A DNA stretch of 64,000 bases, taken from positions 897,501-961,500 of the forward strand of contig NZ_MDSU01000018.1 in the NCBI RefSeq assembly GCF_002119425.1. Direction: 5' to 3'. This stretch comes from Desulfurella amilsii. GTDB lineage: Bacteria > Campylobacterota_A > Desulfurellia > Desulfurellales > Desulfurellaceae. Below the pieces are notes generated by a model, which was given only the letters and a program-made list of their open reading frames with translations, did no database searches and had not been told where the DNA came from. Numbering within the stretch: position 1 is the first letter of the stretch; the number at the start of each line of letters is the position of its first letter. The translations under genes and the position numbers were made by a program. Shown piece after piece: positions 27,318-36,933 of this stretch.

Positions 27318-27704
27318 TTAAATCCATTGTGCTTTTATGTCCAAAATAGGCGTGCCTGGTATCATATCACAGTTGTCAATTTTTATAAAATCTTCACCTA
27401 CTTCTAATATGGCTACATTGGATACTCCAATGTGGTTTGGCCTTTTTGGTGAGTGCGTTGCAAAAACACCATATTGAGCTTTATTAGGGTTATTGTGAGG
27501 CGGTGTTGCAATCAAGCTAAAATCATTAAACTTATGAAAGTAGAACAATACCATTATAGACTTAAATTCATTTAACCGGAAAAGACCCTGCTTATATTCA
27601 TCAAAAATGTGAATAATACCTGTAGTTTTTTGCTTTTGACCAATTTCAAAATTTGACTCTACCCATCCTATGGGCTCTATTTTAATGACTAAATCTTCAA
27701 ACAT
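27318..27704 (-). CDS. trmO: tRNA-methyltransferase TrmO (TsaA/UPF0066 family)
   Basis: SAM-dependent enzyme of the TrmO family, which N6-methylates threonylcarbamoyladenosine at position 37 of some tRNAs. The 128-residue beta-barrel has IEPIGWVES at the start, a central IMVLFYFHKF and the family signature THSPKRPNHIGVSNVAIL. It ends with DNCDMIPGTPILDIKAQW. Last gene of the DUF4912-to-trmO unit, 7 bases after the FlhB-like gene. Confidence 0.88.
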   Translation of the reverse strand: MFEDLVIKIEPIGWVESNFEIGQKQKTTGIIHIFDEYKQGLFRLNEFKSIMVLFYFHKFNDFSLIATPPHNNPNKAQYGVFATHSPKRPNHIGVSNVAILEVGEDFIKIDNCDMIPGTPILDIKAQWI

Positions 27705-27711
27705 AACTACC

Positions 27712-27981
27712 TCATAATTTTTTTAGTTTATAGACAAAACTAAGTATTTTGGCAACTACCTCGTACAGCTCTTGCGGTATTTGGTTATCAATATTTAACC
27801 TGTACAATTCCTTTGCAAGGGCTGGTTCTTGCTTTACATAAACATTATGTTCTCTTGCAGTTTTTTCAATTATAAAAGCTAAATAACCTTTGCCTTTTGC
27901 AACCACTTTTGGCGCATTATCTTTTTCTGCTAAGTATTTTAGAGCTATGGCCTTTTTTATATCATCGTTTTTTAAAGACAC
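27712..27981 (-). CDS. Orphan FlhB-like cytoplasmic domain protein
   Basis: 89-residue soluble protein equal to the C-terminal cytosolic part of the flagellar export switch FlhB, without its membrane domain. Visible are KKAIALKYLAEKDNAPKVVAKGKGYLAFII and DNQIPQELYEVVAKILSFVYKLKK. The NPTH autocleavage site of full FlhB is missing, as in FhlB/YlqH proteins. These can partly substitute for cleaved FlhB-C or bind export substrates. It overlaps the end of lptD by 20 bases, far from flagellar genes. Confidence 0.85.
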   Translation of the reverse strand: MSLKNDDIKKAIALKYLAEKDNAPKVVAKGKGYLAFIIEKTAREHNVYVKQEPALAKELYRLNIDNQIPQELYEVVAKILSFVYKLKKL

Positions 27982-30088
27982 CTATACCTCTAAGTGAAAG
28001 CGTAACCCAAAAACCAATATTTTTATTTGCTACATATGTGTTGCCAACCTGTTGCGGCACAGCATTTTGAAAAACATCCATACCAAAACCCCAACAATCG
28101 CTTGTGTAATAAAAACCTGCCCTTTTTTCTGGAAAATACCTATCAAGTATATCTCTATTTAAACTCACGTAGGCGTAGAGTCTTTTGATTGGATAAAAAA
28201 ATACGGAATATGTAATGCCATTGCTTGTAGTGTTAAAATCGAGATCTTTTGCCGTGGTGTAACCAACTGAAAAACCAAAAGTTTTAAAATTAAAGTTCAA
28301 GTTATCCGCTGTGTATGTAAATGTATGCTTTTGCCACTGATAATAGGCTTGGGAGGAAAAATTAAAAAAAGAAAATGGCGAGATGCGTGTTTCTTCATAA
28401 ATTGGACCATTTGTGTAAACATACTTTGGAGAAGTATAAGCCTCTATAGGATCTAGCGGTTTTATAGGCGCATTTGCGAAATTTGCAAAACGGTACTCCT
28501 GCGTTATTTTATTGTAAAAAATTTCCCTGTATGAAGCCTCATTTTTATCATTTAAGCTTCTTTTAATTACAGTATTTTCAAGTGTTAAATCCAGTGCACT
28601 TTTTTGGGGATATGTATTTACAAAATCTGGAAACTCCTGATTAACTTTTGGCACAAAGGTATAGCTAATTTGAGGGGCAATAATATGTTTTAGCTTATCA
28701 CCGCTGGATAAATCGTATATTTTAAAAAATGATGTTCTAGCTGTTAGATCAAACTGTGGCACGACGCTTGAATTCTGACCATTTAAACCATTTGAATAAT
28801 TTGAAAAAATATAATGCAAGCTAGCTTTGGGCAAAAAATTTATAAAACCCAATTTAAAAGGATAAGACAGGCTTGGTGAAACATCAAGTAAATTTCCCCT
28901 TAGGCCATCTTGTCTATAGTTGTAAGAGTAAAGCGTAGAAAAATCCAATGATAAGGTTTTATAAACATTCAAGTTTGACGCATCAAAAAGTATCTCGGGT
29001 AGTTTTTGAAGCGTTTGAGAATTATTGGACGTTACCAAATCTTGATAAAAATAGCTATTTATACCTAAAGAATATGGCCCATTTTGCAGCAAGTACATAA
29101 GTTTACTTGTTGTATAGCGATTACTGGTAAGCTGCATATTGTCGTCATTTATAACACGCAGGTTATTTTTGTTGCTCAAATAATGAATATCTGCCTTTAA
29201 ATCACCGTAGTTGTCAAAATTTGCATTTTGAGTAATATCAAGATTAAGCCTTGTGCGCTTGGTATCACCAGCAGGAGAGGTTGTATCTTTAAACAATTCA
29301 ATATCCCACTGGCCTTTTATATTATTAGTCCAATAGTATCTATACTGAGTATCCAAACCATAGCCAATTTTTCCATCATACTGAGATGTAAGTGTGGCAT
29401 CTTGAGATTTATTAATTGCCCAATAATAAGGCTGATAATACTTAAACCCGTTTGTTTTAGAAAAACCAAAGCTAGGAAACAAAAAGCCGCTTTTTCTCAC
29501 CAAAGGTTCTTCTATAGCAGGAAATACAAAGACAGGAATTTTGCCAACATTAAACCACAATGGGTAGCTAAATACGTAGTTATTTTTTACAATATAGGTA
29601 TTTTCTGCATGTATTGACCATTCTGGCGCATATTTTGTATCAAACGACAAACACTCTGGGCAATCACACCCAGTGATAGTAGAGTTACTTGCGTAATAAT
29701 GATCTTTATCATCCATAATAATACGTTTTGATTTAATGTACAAGTGATTTTGTGCAACAAATGCGATAGCATCATCTGCAAAGCCTCGAAAAGTATCGAT
29801 ATTAACTACAGCTTGCGTTCCCTTAACCCAATCGCCTTTATTATCGTAAATTTGTACATTGCCGTAGAGCTGTACTATACCATTTGTCTTGTTGTAAATT
29901 GCTTTATCGGATTTTAATATATGATCATCCTTTGTAATTTTACAATTGCCTATAGCAATGTACGTAGTAATTGCTTCATCGTAAGTAATGTGGTCTGCTT
30001 TTATAAAAGTAGGCGTTTGATTCGTACTTGCATAAGCTATATTAACAACAAATATTACAATTACTAAAACAAAAAAGAGGTACTTCAA
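27962..30088 (-). CDS. lptD: LPS-assembly outer-membrane protein LptD
   Basis: Outer-membrane barrel that inserts lipopolysaccharide into the outer leaflet together with LptE. A signal peptide (about 1-22) is followed by an OstA/LptA-like jellyroll domain (about 30-130). A CDCPEC loop at about 162-167 before APEWSIHA is typical of LptD, and then comes a long beta-barrel rich in aromatic residues ending near the C-terminus. The 708 residues are within the family range. Its ATG overlaps the branching-enzyme stop. With kdsA and the LptF/G permease in the window it shows an LPS-bearing outer membrane. Confidence 0.92.
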   Translation of the reverse strand: MKYLFFVLVIVIFVVNIAYASTNQTPTFIKADHITYDEAITTYIAIGNCKITKDDHILKSDKAIYNKTNGIVQLYGNVQIYDNKGDWVKGTQAVVNIDTFRGFADDAIAFVAQNHLYIKSKRIIMDDKDHYYASNSTITGCDCPECLSFDTKYAPEWSIHAENTYIVKNNYVFSYPLWFNVGKIPVFVFPAIEEPLVRKSGFLFPSFGFSKTNGFKYYQPYYWAINKSQDATLTSQYDGKIGYGLDTQYRYYWTNNIKGQWDIELFKDTTSPAGDTKRTRLNLDITQNANFDNYGDLKADIHYLSNKNNLRVINDDNMQLTSNRYTTSKLMYLLQNGPYSLGINSYFYQDLVTSNNSQTLQKLPEILFDASNLNVYKTLSLDFSTLYSYNYRQDGLRGNLLDVSPSLSYPFKLGFINFLPKASLHYIFSNYSNGLNGQNSSVVPQFDLTARTSFFKIYDLSSGDKLKHIIAPQISYTFVPKVNQEFPDFVNTYPQKSALDLTLENTVIKRSLNDKNEASYREIFYNKITQEYRFANFANAPIKPLDPIEAYTSPKYVYTNGPIYEETRISPFSFFNFSSQAYYQWQKHTFTYTADNLNFNFKTFGFSVGYTTAKDLDFNTTSNGITYSVFFYPIKRLYAYVSLNRDILDRYFPEKRAGFYYTSDCWGFGMDVFQNAVPQQVGNTYVANKNIGFWVTLSLRGIGVFKKR

Positions 30089-31674
30089 AGTGCATAAACC
30101 TTGAATGAAATTTTAGGAAAAATTTTATCTCTAAACTCAACTGTCTCCAAAAAAGTTTTATCTATAGCTTGTTTTTCTAAAAACTCCAACAGCGTATCAA
30201 AACGCTTCAAGTGTAGTTTTGTGCGCTTTATCGCATAATCTACCATAGTGCCTGTTTTCATAATAAAAGCCCAATCAGAGCTTTGCGCAAGCAATAACTC
30301 ACGTGCCATTTGATTTAACAAACGCCTGATTTTTTTATCTTTGGTATTTTTGTACAGCGTTGCTTTTTCAATCATTTTTATACCAGCTTCAAATAAAGGC
30401 CTGTATATCCATTCGTTTGAACCCTCACACCATACATCGCCGTAGCCTTTATAACCCCAGCTTGACTCGCACAAACTGCTCATCTGGTTTGTAGGAAACT
30501 TACGCAAATAGTCTTTAGCGCTAGTAAATTCAACACCAAATTCTTTTGTATTGTGCGCTTGTCTAAAAATTTCCTCTAAAAAATTTATACCTTCCCACCA
30601 CCAGTGACCAAAAAGTTCACAATCAAACATAGCGTTAATCATAGGTTTTCTATCCATAACGCTATTTAAGTACTCAAATTGATTTTTCCTGTTAAATAAA
30701 AAATTAGCTACGTGCGTTGTTATTTTATTTTTGGCCCAAGCAGGGTAATATGGTTCTTTGCTGCCTAAATCTTCAGAGTCAGAAGTAATGCGGTAATACT
30801 TTAAACCTACAAAGCGTCTTTGGCCGTCTAAGTGCAAGTATGGTTTTATGTAGTCATAGTTTTCATCAAAACCAATATCTCTATAAAACTCTCTATAATC
30901 AAAATCACCAGGGTAGCCTTCTTTGGCACTCCATACCTGCTTTGACGATTCTGGATCTCGGGCAAAACAAGCAACCAAGCTTGGCGTATACATTGGTGCA
31001 TAAACACCATACTTTGGCATATCATCAGCATACATAATACTGTGCGTTTCACCGTAAAAATACTCTATATTATTTTTTGACAAAATTTCTTCAACATCTC
31101 TATAATAGCCACATTCTGCAAGCCAAATACCATTTGGCTTAAAACCAAATGTTTGCTCAAAGCTATCTACCCCTACTTTTACCTGAGCTTCAGCCAATTT
31201 TGGTAATGCTTGCATAAATGGTAAAAAACCATGCGTTGCACTGCAGGTAATAAGCTCTAATTGGCCGCTTTTGTAAAACCTCTTAAAGCCTTTTGTAAGA
31301 TCAAAATCGTACTTTTCTAATACTTCTTGGTTTGACTTTATCCATTTTTCGTACATCAAGATAGATTCGTAAAAAGGTGTATTGATTTTACGTTTTTTTT
31401 CTTTGCCTATAAGCTCTTTTAGCTTGTATATTCTTCTTTCTAGCTTGCCCATTAAATAACCATCTTTCATCATTGCAGCAAGCGTTGGCGTTATGCTCAT
31501 TGTTAACTTAAATGGTATACTGTCATTATAAAGCCTTTCAAACATAGAAAGCAACGGCATATACGTCTCAAGGCATGCTTCATAAAACCAGTCTTCCTCT
31601 AAAAAATCTTCAAACTCAGGGTGCCTTACAAATGGCAAATGCGCATGTAAAACTAAATTTATATAACCACTCAT
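30085..31674 (-). CDS. 1,4-alpha-glucan branching enzyme, GH57 family
   Basis: Introduces alpha-1,6 branches into glycogen-like glucans. The 529 residues start with NLVLHAHLPFVRHPEFEDFLEEDW, typical of GH57/DUF1957 enzymes. The catalytic nucleophile is E187 in NGIWLAECGYY and the acid is D351 in DCELFGHWWWEG. The C-terminal helical part SSWGYKGYGDVWCEGSNEW is present. GH57 branching enzymes are frequent in thermophiles. It overlaps DUF4912 upstream and lptD downstream by four bases each. Confidence 0.92.
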   Translation of the reverse strand: MSGYINLVLHAHLPFVRHPEFEDFLEEDWFYEACLETYMPLLSMFERLYNDSIPFKLTMSITPTLAAMMKDGYLMGKLERRIYKLKELIGKEKKRKINTPFYESILMYEKWIKSNQEVLEKYDFDLTKGFKRFYKSGQLELITCSATHGFLPFMQALPKLAEAQVKVGVDSFEQTFGFKPNGIWLAECGYYRDVEEILSKNNIEYFYGETHSIMYADDMPKYGVYAPMYTPSLVACFARDPESSKQVWSAKEGYPGDFDYREFYRDIGFDENYDYIKPYLHLDGQRRFVGLKYYRITSDSEDLGSKEPYYPAWAKNKITTHVANFLFNRKNQFEYLNSVMDRKPMINAMFDCELFGHWWWEGINFLEEIFRQAHNTKEFGVEFTSAKDYLRKFPTNQMSSLCESSWGYKGYGDVWCEGSNEWIYRPLFEAGIKMIEKATLYKNTKDKKIRRLLNQMARELLLAQSSDWAFIMKTGTMVDYAIKRTKLHLKRFDTLLEFLEKQAIDKTFLETVEFRDKIFPKISFKVYAL

Positions 31675-32225
31675 TTCATCACCCCTATGGATGTTTGAGA
31701 AGGTTCTTTAAAATTAACAAAAGCACAACGTGTAATTTCTTCAATTTTAACTGTTTTTTCCTTAAATTTATCAAAATTTTTCGTAACCATTTTTATAGTT
31801 GTGTTTGTTGAGATTAAATTATTTGGCATTCTTACAAAGTTGGATTGCAAAAGTCTAACAAATTTATTTTCGGCAAAATAACCCAACTGCAATACAAAAT
31901 TTGCAGATGGTATAAGACCATTTATTCTGTATCTTCCGCAATAAATACCTACAAAACTATCTTTGTACCAATTGAATTTATCCTCAAAAAAATTATCAAT
32001 ATTTGTCACATCAAACAATCTTATATAGAGCTTACCATCAAATTTTTTATCATACTCCCAAAATGTAAAAAGATCCGTTGGGTTTACAGCAAAAGCTACA
32101 AAACGCGCAGTGCCAAAACACTCTTTAATTGATGTATCCTCCACCTGTTGCCAATATGTACCAGAATAATACTTGATACTTTCAATATAGCCTTGCTCAT
32201 TTGATTGAATATTTAAACCATACAT
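31671..32225 (-). CDS. DUF4912 domain protein
   Basis: 184-residue protein with the DUF4912 pattern FVAFAVNPTDLFTFWEYDKKF followed by LYIRLFDVTNID and YCGRYRINGLIPSANFVLQLGYF. The domain looks like a carbohydrate-binding or immunoglobulin-like module and is often found beside GH57 glucan enzymes, as here. The frame is open from 32276, but ATG 32225 directly follows AGGAGG at normal spacing and is chosen. First gene of a five-gene unit with its own promoter. A role as glucan-binding helper of the branching enzyme is inferred from context. Confidence 0.75.
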   Translation of the reverse strand: MYGLNIQSNEQGYIESIKYYSGTYWQQVEDTSIKECFGTARFVAFAVNPTDLFTFWEYDKKFDGKLYIRLFDVTNIDNFFEDKFNWYKDSFVGIYCGRYRINGLIPSANFVLQLGYFAENKFVRLLQSNFVRMPNNLISTNTTIKMVTKNFDKFKEKTVKIEEITRCAFVNFKEPSQTSIGVMK

Positions 32226-32247
32226 TACTAACCTCCTATTGTATTTA

Positions 32248-32276
32248 AACATACTAAAATTTACTAAAAGTGTCAA
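32248..32276 (-). promoter_or_regulatory. Promoter of the DUF4912-GH57-lptD-trmO unit
   Basis: Minus strand: TTGACA (32271-32276), 17-base spacer, TATGTT (32248-32253, 4/6). It gives a leader of about 15-20 bases before the ribosome site AGGAGG of the DUF4912 gene. Confidence 0.55.
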
Positions 32277-32402
32277 ATAAATACGCTAACTAGTGCTTAT
32301 TTTTGGCATACTTTGACAAATTTATGGTAATTATAAAAACAACTTTTTAAAAAACTTGACTTTATAAAAATTTTTTTTAATCTTTAGGTTTGGAGGTGAC
32401 AG

Positions 32403-33599
32403 GTGAAGATTGAAAAGAAAAGGAAAAAAAATAAGCTACCAATTTTTATATTGATTTTGGTTGTTTTGGTAATTATTCAAATGCTTAGACCAATTGGTAA
32501 ACCAAAAATTAAATTAGCTATGAATACGGATCAAACAATTAACGGTAATCTAAACATACTATGGCCCCCGCACACACAAAATGCGATTGCTATACAAAAT
32601 GAAGGTCTAATTGAAAAAACGGCAAACCAAACCCCACTCCCCACAGCAAGTGTAGCAAAAATAATGACAGCCTATATTATACTAAAAGATCATCCACTTA
32701 AATTCGGCGAGAGTGGCCCTACGTTAACAATCACGAATCAAGACGTGCAAGAATACCTAGCCGATAAAGCTGGCGGTCAATCTGTTGTAAAAGTTGCAGC
32801 TGGCGAAAAATTAAACGAAAGGCAAATGCTAGAAGCTTTGTTGTTGCCTTCTGCAAATAACATTGCAACTCTACTTGCTAGGTGGGATTCTGGTAGCGTA
32901 AAAAGTTTTGTTGAAAAAATGAACGAAATAGCAAAACAATTAGGTATGACAAACACACACTATGCTGACCCAGCAGGCATCAGTTTAAATACACAAAGTA
33001 GTGCCTATGATCAGGTTTTGCTTGCACAAAAAGCTTTTGAAATACCAACGTTTAGACATATTGTGGGCATGGCGCAAGCAAGTTTACCAGTTTGTTCTAC
33101 AGTCTACAATGTAAACTATGTGTTAGGTAAAGACGGGATTGTAGGTATAAAAACAGGTTCTATGCCCCAAATTGGTGCTAACTTTGTTTTTGCTGCAAAA
33201 CACTTTGTAGGTTATAAGCAAACAACGATAATTGGTGCAATATTTGGCGCACAAGGCCAAGAACCATTAATGACAGCGCTCAATGGTGCGATAACAGCCA
33301 TAAATAGCACAAAACCATGCCTTACCTTAAAACAAATTATAAAGAAAAATCAATTAATTGGCACATTATCCTATCCAAACGGCCTTAAAACAAATATTAT
33401 TGCAAAAGATTCCATATACAGTTTAGTTTGGTCATCAAAAAAAATAAACATCAATGTTAAAATTGATAAAAACTTAAAATTACCTGTAGAAAAAGGTCAA
33501 AAAATAGGCAATTTAATTGTTAATGATAAAAAGGTGCCCATTCTTGCCCAAACAAGTATAAACAAACCAACTCTCATACAAAAGCTAACAAGACTATAG
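32403..33599 (+). CDS. D-alanyl-D-alanine carboxypeptidase (peptidase S11, PBP5-like)
   Basis: Trims the terminal D-Ala of peptidoglycan pentapeptides in the periplasm. The start is a GTG after GGAGGTG. An uncleaved signal anchor (about residues 11-28) leads to the transpeptidase domain with S83-x-x-K86 (TASVAKIMTA), S140-A-N142 and K250-T-G252. A C-terminal beta domain follows after about residue 300. All three catalytic motifs are intact. It stands alone on the plus strand, and its TAG touches the stop of the convergent DUF2284 gene without any gap. Confidence 0.9.
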   Translation: MKIEKKRKKNKLPIFILILVVLVIIQMLRPIGKPKIKLAMNTDQTINGNLNILWPPHTQNAIAIQNEGLIEKTANQTPLPTASVAKIMTAYIILKDHPLKFGESGPTLTITNQDVQEYLADKAGGQSVVKVAAGEKLNERQMLEALLLPSANNIATLLARWDSGSVKSFVEKMNEIAKQLGMTNTHYADPAGISLNTQSSAYDQVLLAQKAFEIPTFRHIVGMAQASLPVCSTVYNVNYVLGKDGIVGIKTGSMPQIGANFVFAAKHFVGYKQTTIIGAIFGAQGQEPLMTALNGAITAINSTKPCLTLKQIIKKNQLIGTLSYPNGLKTNIIAKDSIYSLVWSSKKININVKIDKNLKLPVEKGQKIGNLIVNDKKVPILAQTSINKPTLIQKLTRL

Positions 33600-34061
33600 T
33601 TATTCTATTAACACTAAGCCGTAAAGTACGCTTTCTTTGAAGTCTATATCTGCTATAGAACGCACCTCTATGCCCACAGCGTCAAGTGAATAGCGCACTA
33701 AAGTTGGCCTAGAACAAACTTTCGCATCCTGGTAAGAACACGTTTCACACAAATTGCAATTGCCCGGAAAAAGCGCATATGCGTATAATTTATTCTGTGA
33801 AAAAAAGAATTTTTCCTTATTAAGCAGCATTTGTAGCATTTCTTTCTTTTGGGTTTCAAAAAAATTATTATCGATAAAACATTTAACCAATAATGCTTTT
33901 GTGTAGCTGGAAAGCCATTCTTTTGCCAAATTATAATCTGGTGCCTTTGGAGGACACGAAGGGTTTTTATCATATTGAGGGCAGTTTGTGCATTTTATTA
34001 TACTTCTTGGTGAGACTTTAATATCACTTACATTTATACTTTTTTCAAAAATAATGTGCAT
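33600..34061 (-). CDS. DUF2284 predicted metal-binding protein
   Basis: 153 residues with two cysteine groups: CTNCPQYDKNPSCPPKAPD (C24, C27, C36 region) and CNLCETCSYQDAKVCSRP (about 102-119), followed by LVRYSLDAVGIEV. These are the hallmarks of DUF2284 proteins common in strict anaerobes, thought to hold an Fe-S cluster or metal. The function is not known. It lies 3 bases downstream of glnS and may be part of the same transcript. Confidence 0.82.
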   Translation of the reverse strand: MHIIFEKSINVSDIKVSPRSIIKCTNCPQYDKNPSCPPKAPDYNLAKEWLSSYTKALLVKCFIDNNFFETQKKEMLQMLLNKEKFFFSQNKLYAYALFPGNCNLCETCSYQDAKVCSRPTLVRYSLDAVGIEVRSIADIDFKESVLYGLVLIE

Positions 34062-34064
34062 TCT

Positions 34065-35735
34065 TTAAGATTTTTTTAAAATCTTTGAATAGCTATCTTT
34101 TAAATCGACAGTTTTGTTGAAAATTATATGATCCTGTGCAGAATCTATGTCTTTACAAAAATAGCCCAGTCTCAAAAACTGAAAATTTTCAAAATCTTTA
34201 GCCTCAAGGAGAGATTTCTCTGCTTTTGCATCTTTTATAATTAGCGAGTTAGGGTTCAAGTTTGCTATAAAATCGTTTCTCTCATCGGTTTCTTCGGGGT
34301 TTTCTTTTAGAAAAAGCTTATCATACATTCTTAGCTCTACATCAGTGCAGTCTTTTGCGTTTACCCAATGAATAGTGCCTTTAACTTTTCTGCCATCGCT
34401 TGTCCAGCCACCTTTAGAATTTGGATCATATGTGCACCAAACCGTTGTAACATTGCCATTATCGTCTTTTTCATAACCAGTACACACTACATAGTAAGCA
34501 AATACCAACCTCACTTCTTGCCCAACAAACAATCTGCGAAAACCTTTTGGAGGTTCTATTGCAAAATCACTGCGCTCAATAAACAATTCTTTACTAAAAG
34601 AAACCAACCTTTTGCCAAAAGAGTTATCTTCAGGGTTATTAGAGGCCTCAACATAATCTATTTTATCTTCTGGGTAATTTTCTATAATTAGTTTAATAGG
34701 ATCTTGCACAACCATTGCCCTTTTGGCTTTCTTATTTAATTCTTCCCTTGCGCAATGGTCAAGCAAAGCATAGTCTATTGTGCTGTTGCTTTTTGTTACA
34801 CCAATTTTTTGTATAAAATCCTTTATAATATCACTGGTAAAACCACGTCTTCTTAGACCTTTAATTGTCGGCATCCTTGGGTCATCCCATCCGTTTACAT
34901 AGTTGTTTTGCGCCAAGTAAAGGAGTTTTCGCTTACTTAAAACCGTGTGTGTTATATTTAATCTGGCAAACTCGATTTGCCTTGGATGAAACACACCAAG
35001 CTGATCTAAAAACCAATCATACAATACCCTGTGGTCTTCAAATTCAAGCGTGCATAAAGAATGGGTAACTTTCTCAATTGAGTCTTCTAGACCATGCGCC
35101 CAATCGTATGTAGGATAAATACACCACTTATCTTCAGTTCTGTGATGTGGGGTCTTAATGATACGATACATGACGGGGTCACGCATATTGAGATTTGGGT
35201 GGGACATGTCAATTTTTGCCCTTAATACACACTCGCCTTCCTCAAACTCACCATTTTTCATCTTTTCAAACAACTCTAAATTTTCTTCGATGCTTCTGCT
35301 TCTATATGGACTCTTAATGCCTGGTTGCGTTAATGTGCCCCTCAATAGTCTAATTTCTTCTGGACTTTGATGGCATACATATGCCTTGCCTTGCTTAATA
35401 AGTGCTATTGCAAGCTCATACATCTGACCAAAGTAGTCTGATGCATAGTATACTTTATCGCCAAAATCATAGCCAAGCCATTTTACATCTTCGATAATGG
35501 AATTAATATAATCGAGATTTTCTTTTGTAGGGTTTGTGTCATCAAATCGCAAATTACACTTGCCATCAAATTTTTTTGCTATTTCAAAATTTATTACTAT
35601 AGCCTTTGCGTGACCAATATGCAAATAACCATTTGGCTCTGGTGGAAAGCGTGTTTGAACATAATTAAATTTGCCATTTTTTAGGTCTTCTGTAATGATT
35701 TCTTCTATAAAATTAGATGCTTCCAAAAATTCCAT
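34065..35735 (-). CDS. glnS: Glutaminyl-tRNA synthetase
   Basis: Charges tRNA-Gln directly with glutamine. Class I signature PPEPNGYLHIGHAKAI (HIGH at residues 39-42) and the KMSKS-like VLSKRKL are present, with the catalytic core LRFDDTNPTKE between and the two C-terminal beta-barrels complete (556 residues). The frame is open from a TTG at 35762. ATG 35735 gives the family N-terminus, NFIEEIITEDLKNGK, but has no clear Shine-Dalgarno. gatB of the alternative transamidation route is also in the window. Confidence 0.96.
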   Translation of the reverse strand: MEFLEASNFIEEIITEDLKNGKFNYVQTRFPPEPNGYLHIGHAKAIVINFEIAKKFDGKCNLRFDDTNPTKENLDYINSIIEDVKWLGYDFGDKVYYASDYFGQMYELAIALIKQGKAYVCHQSPEEIRLLRGTLTQPGIKSPYRSRSIEENLELFEKMKNGEFEEGECVLRAKIDMSHPNLNMRDPVMYRIIKTPHHRTEDKWCIYPTYDWAHGLEDSIEKVTHSLCTLEFEDHRVLYDWFLDQLGVFHPRQIEFARLNITHTVLSKRKLLYLAQNNYVNGWDDPRMPTIKGLRRRGFTSDIIKDFIQKIGVTKSNSTIDYALLDHCAREELNKKAKRAMVVQDPIKLIIENYPEDKIDYVEASNNPEDNSFGKRLVSFSKELFIERSDFAIEPPKGFRRLFVGQEVRLVFAYYVVCTGYEKDDNGNVTTVWCTYDPNSKGGWTSDGRKVKGTIHWVNAKDCTDVELRMYDKLFLKENPEETDERNDFIANLNPNSLIIKDAKAEKSLLEAKDFENFQFLRLGYFCKDIDSAQDHIIFNKTVDLKDSYSKILKKS

Positions 35736-35766
35736 AGGTGTTATTGTACATAAGTTTATCAAAAAA

Positions 35767-36933
35767 TCAACATTTGCATAGCGGTGCGCTTATTGATTTA
35801 AAAATATTTGGATACACAATACTTGCTAACATAGCACTTAAAACAAGCATGCTTGCGCTCTTATCATCCAAAACGCCAAAACTTTTTCCAAACTGCGATA
35901 CAGCAACAAGCAGTGTCAAGGGAAAAGAAGTGCCCATTGGCGCAATTAAGACTTCTTTTGCTTTAAAATCTGAAAACAACAAAACAAAACTGGATAAATA
36001 TCTAATTAAAACGATAATAATTACTACTAAGCAAGCATCTTTAATCATATTCAAACTCATCATTGCGCTTAAATCAAAAGATAGTCCTACATGTATGAAA
36101 AAAATCGGAACCAAAAAGCCATTACCGATTATACCAAAGCTTGTTTTTATGTTTTCATTTTCTTGCAAAGATAAAGACAAAATAAGACCGCTTATGAAAG
36201 CGCCCAGAATTGGCTCTATCCCTAAAACATTCGACAAAAAAACAAATACAATTAGGTTTAAAAAATTTGTTCTAATCCCGGTTTCTGTTGTATTGCCTGT
36301 TTTTAGAAAAATTTCGCTCAAATGCGGAAACCACCACAAAAAGAGCTTAAGCAGTTTTAAAAATAAAATTGATAATACAATAAACACACCAAGTTGAACT
36401 ATTTTTACAAAAGATTCCACACTAAAACCAAATTTAAAATACAGGTTAAAAATAATTATTGCAAAAAGGCTAATTATCTCACCTATACTGCCAAGAATCA
36501 ACACTTTTAAGCCAAAAGGCTTATTTATCATATTTTGTTCTTTTAAAACAGGGTAGAGCAACCCAATAGATGTGACGCAAAACACTAAAACAAAAATTAT
36601 TGGCTTTTCTAACTCTTTTGTCATCAAAAAGCCAAACATAATAATAACAACAAAATATAAAGCAAATACAAACGCATCTTTCTTTGTAATATGTTTTAAT
36701 GCTTTGATATCCAATTCCAAACCTGCCATATACATAAGCACAATAAAACCAAACAAAGATAAAAAATTTACTACAATAGAATTGTGCCAGGTTAAACTTA
36801 ATGTATTTCTTATTGCTATGCCATATAAAATCTCACCAACAGCAGACGGAATTTTAAGTTTTTTCGAGATGAATGGCATTAAAAACATTCCTAATATAAT
36901 AAGCAAAAGTCTTAAAATATCGCCATCACTCAT
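35767..36933 (-). CDS. CPA2-family cation/proton antiporter (KefB/NhaS-like), membrane part only
   Basis: 388 residues with about twelve hydrophobic segments. The CPA2 start PFISKKLKIPSAVGEILYGI, the helix-4/5 core LLYPVLKEQNM and GAFISGLILSLSLQ are recognisable. It would exchange K+ or Na+ for H+. The cytoplasmic RCK/TrkA-N domain usually fused to such antiporters is missing and is instead encoded by the upstream gene, whose stop overlaps this start by four bases. The frame ends shortly after the last helix. The ion specificity cannot be read. Confidence 0.85.
   Translation of the reverse strand: MSDGDILRLLLIILGMFLMPFISKKLKIPSAVGEILYGIAIRNTLSLTWHNSIVVNFLSLFGFIVLMYMAGLELDIKALKHITKKDAFVFALYFVVIIMFGFLMTKELEKPIIFVLVFCVTSIGLLYPVLKEQNMINKPFGLKVLILGSIGEIISLFAIIIFNLYFKFGFSVESFVKIVQLGVFIVLSILFLKLLKLFLWWFPHLSEIFLKTGNTTETGIRTNFLNLIVFVFLSNVLGIEPILGAFISGLILSLSLQENENIKTSFGIIGNGFLVPIFFIHVGLSFDLSAMMSLNMIKDACLVVIIIVLIRYLSSFVLLFSDFKAKEVLIAPMGTSFPLTLLVAVSQFGKSFGVLDDKSASMLVLSAMLASIVYPNIFKSISAPLCKC

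Noticed and set aside
35738-36397. 219-residue plus-strand frame opposite the antiporter gene
   Set aside because: It is antisense to a clear CPA2 antiporter, lysine/isoleucine-rich without domains, and has no ribosome site; a shadow of AT-rich coding.
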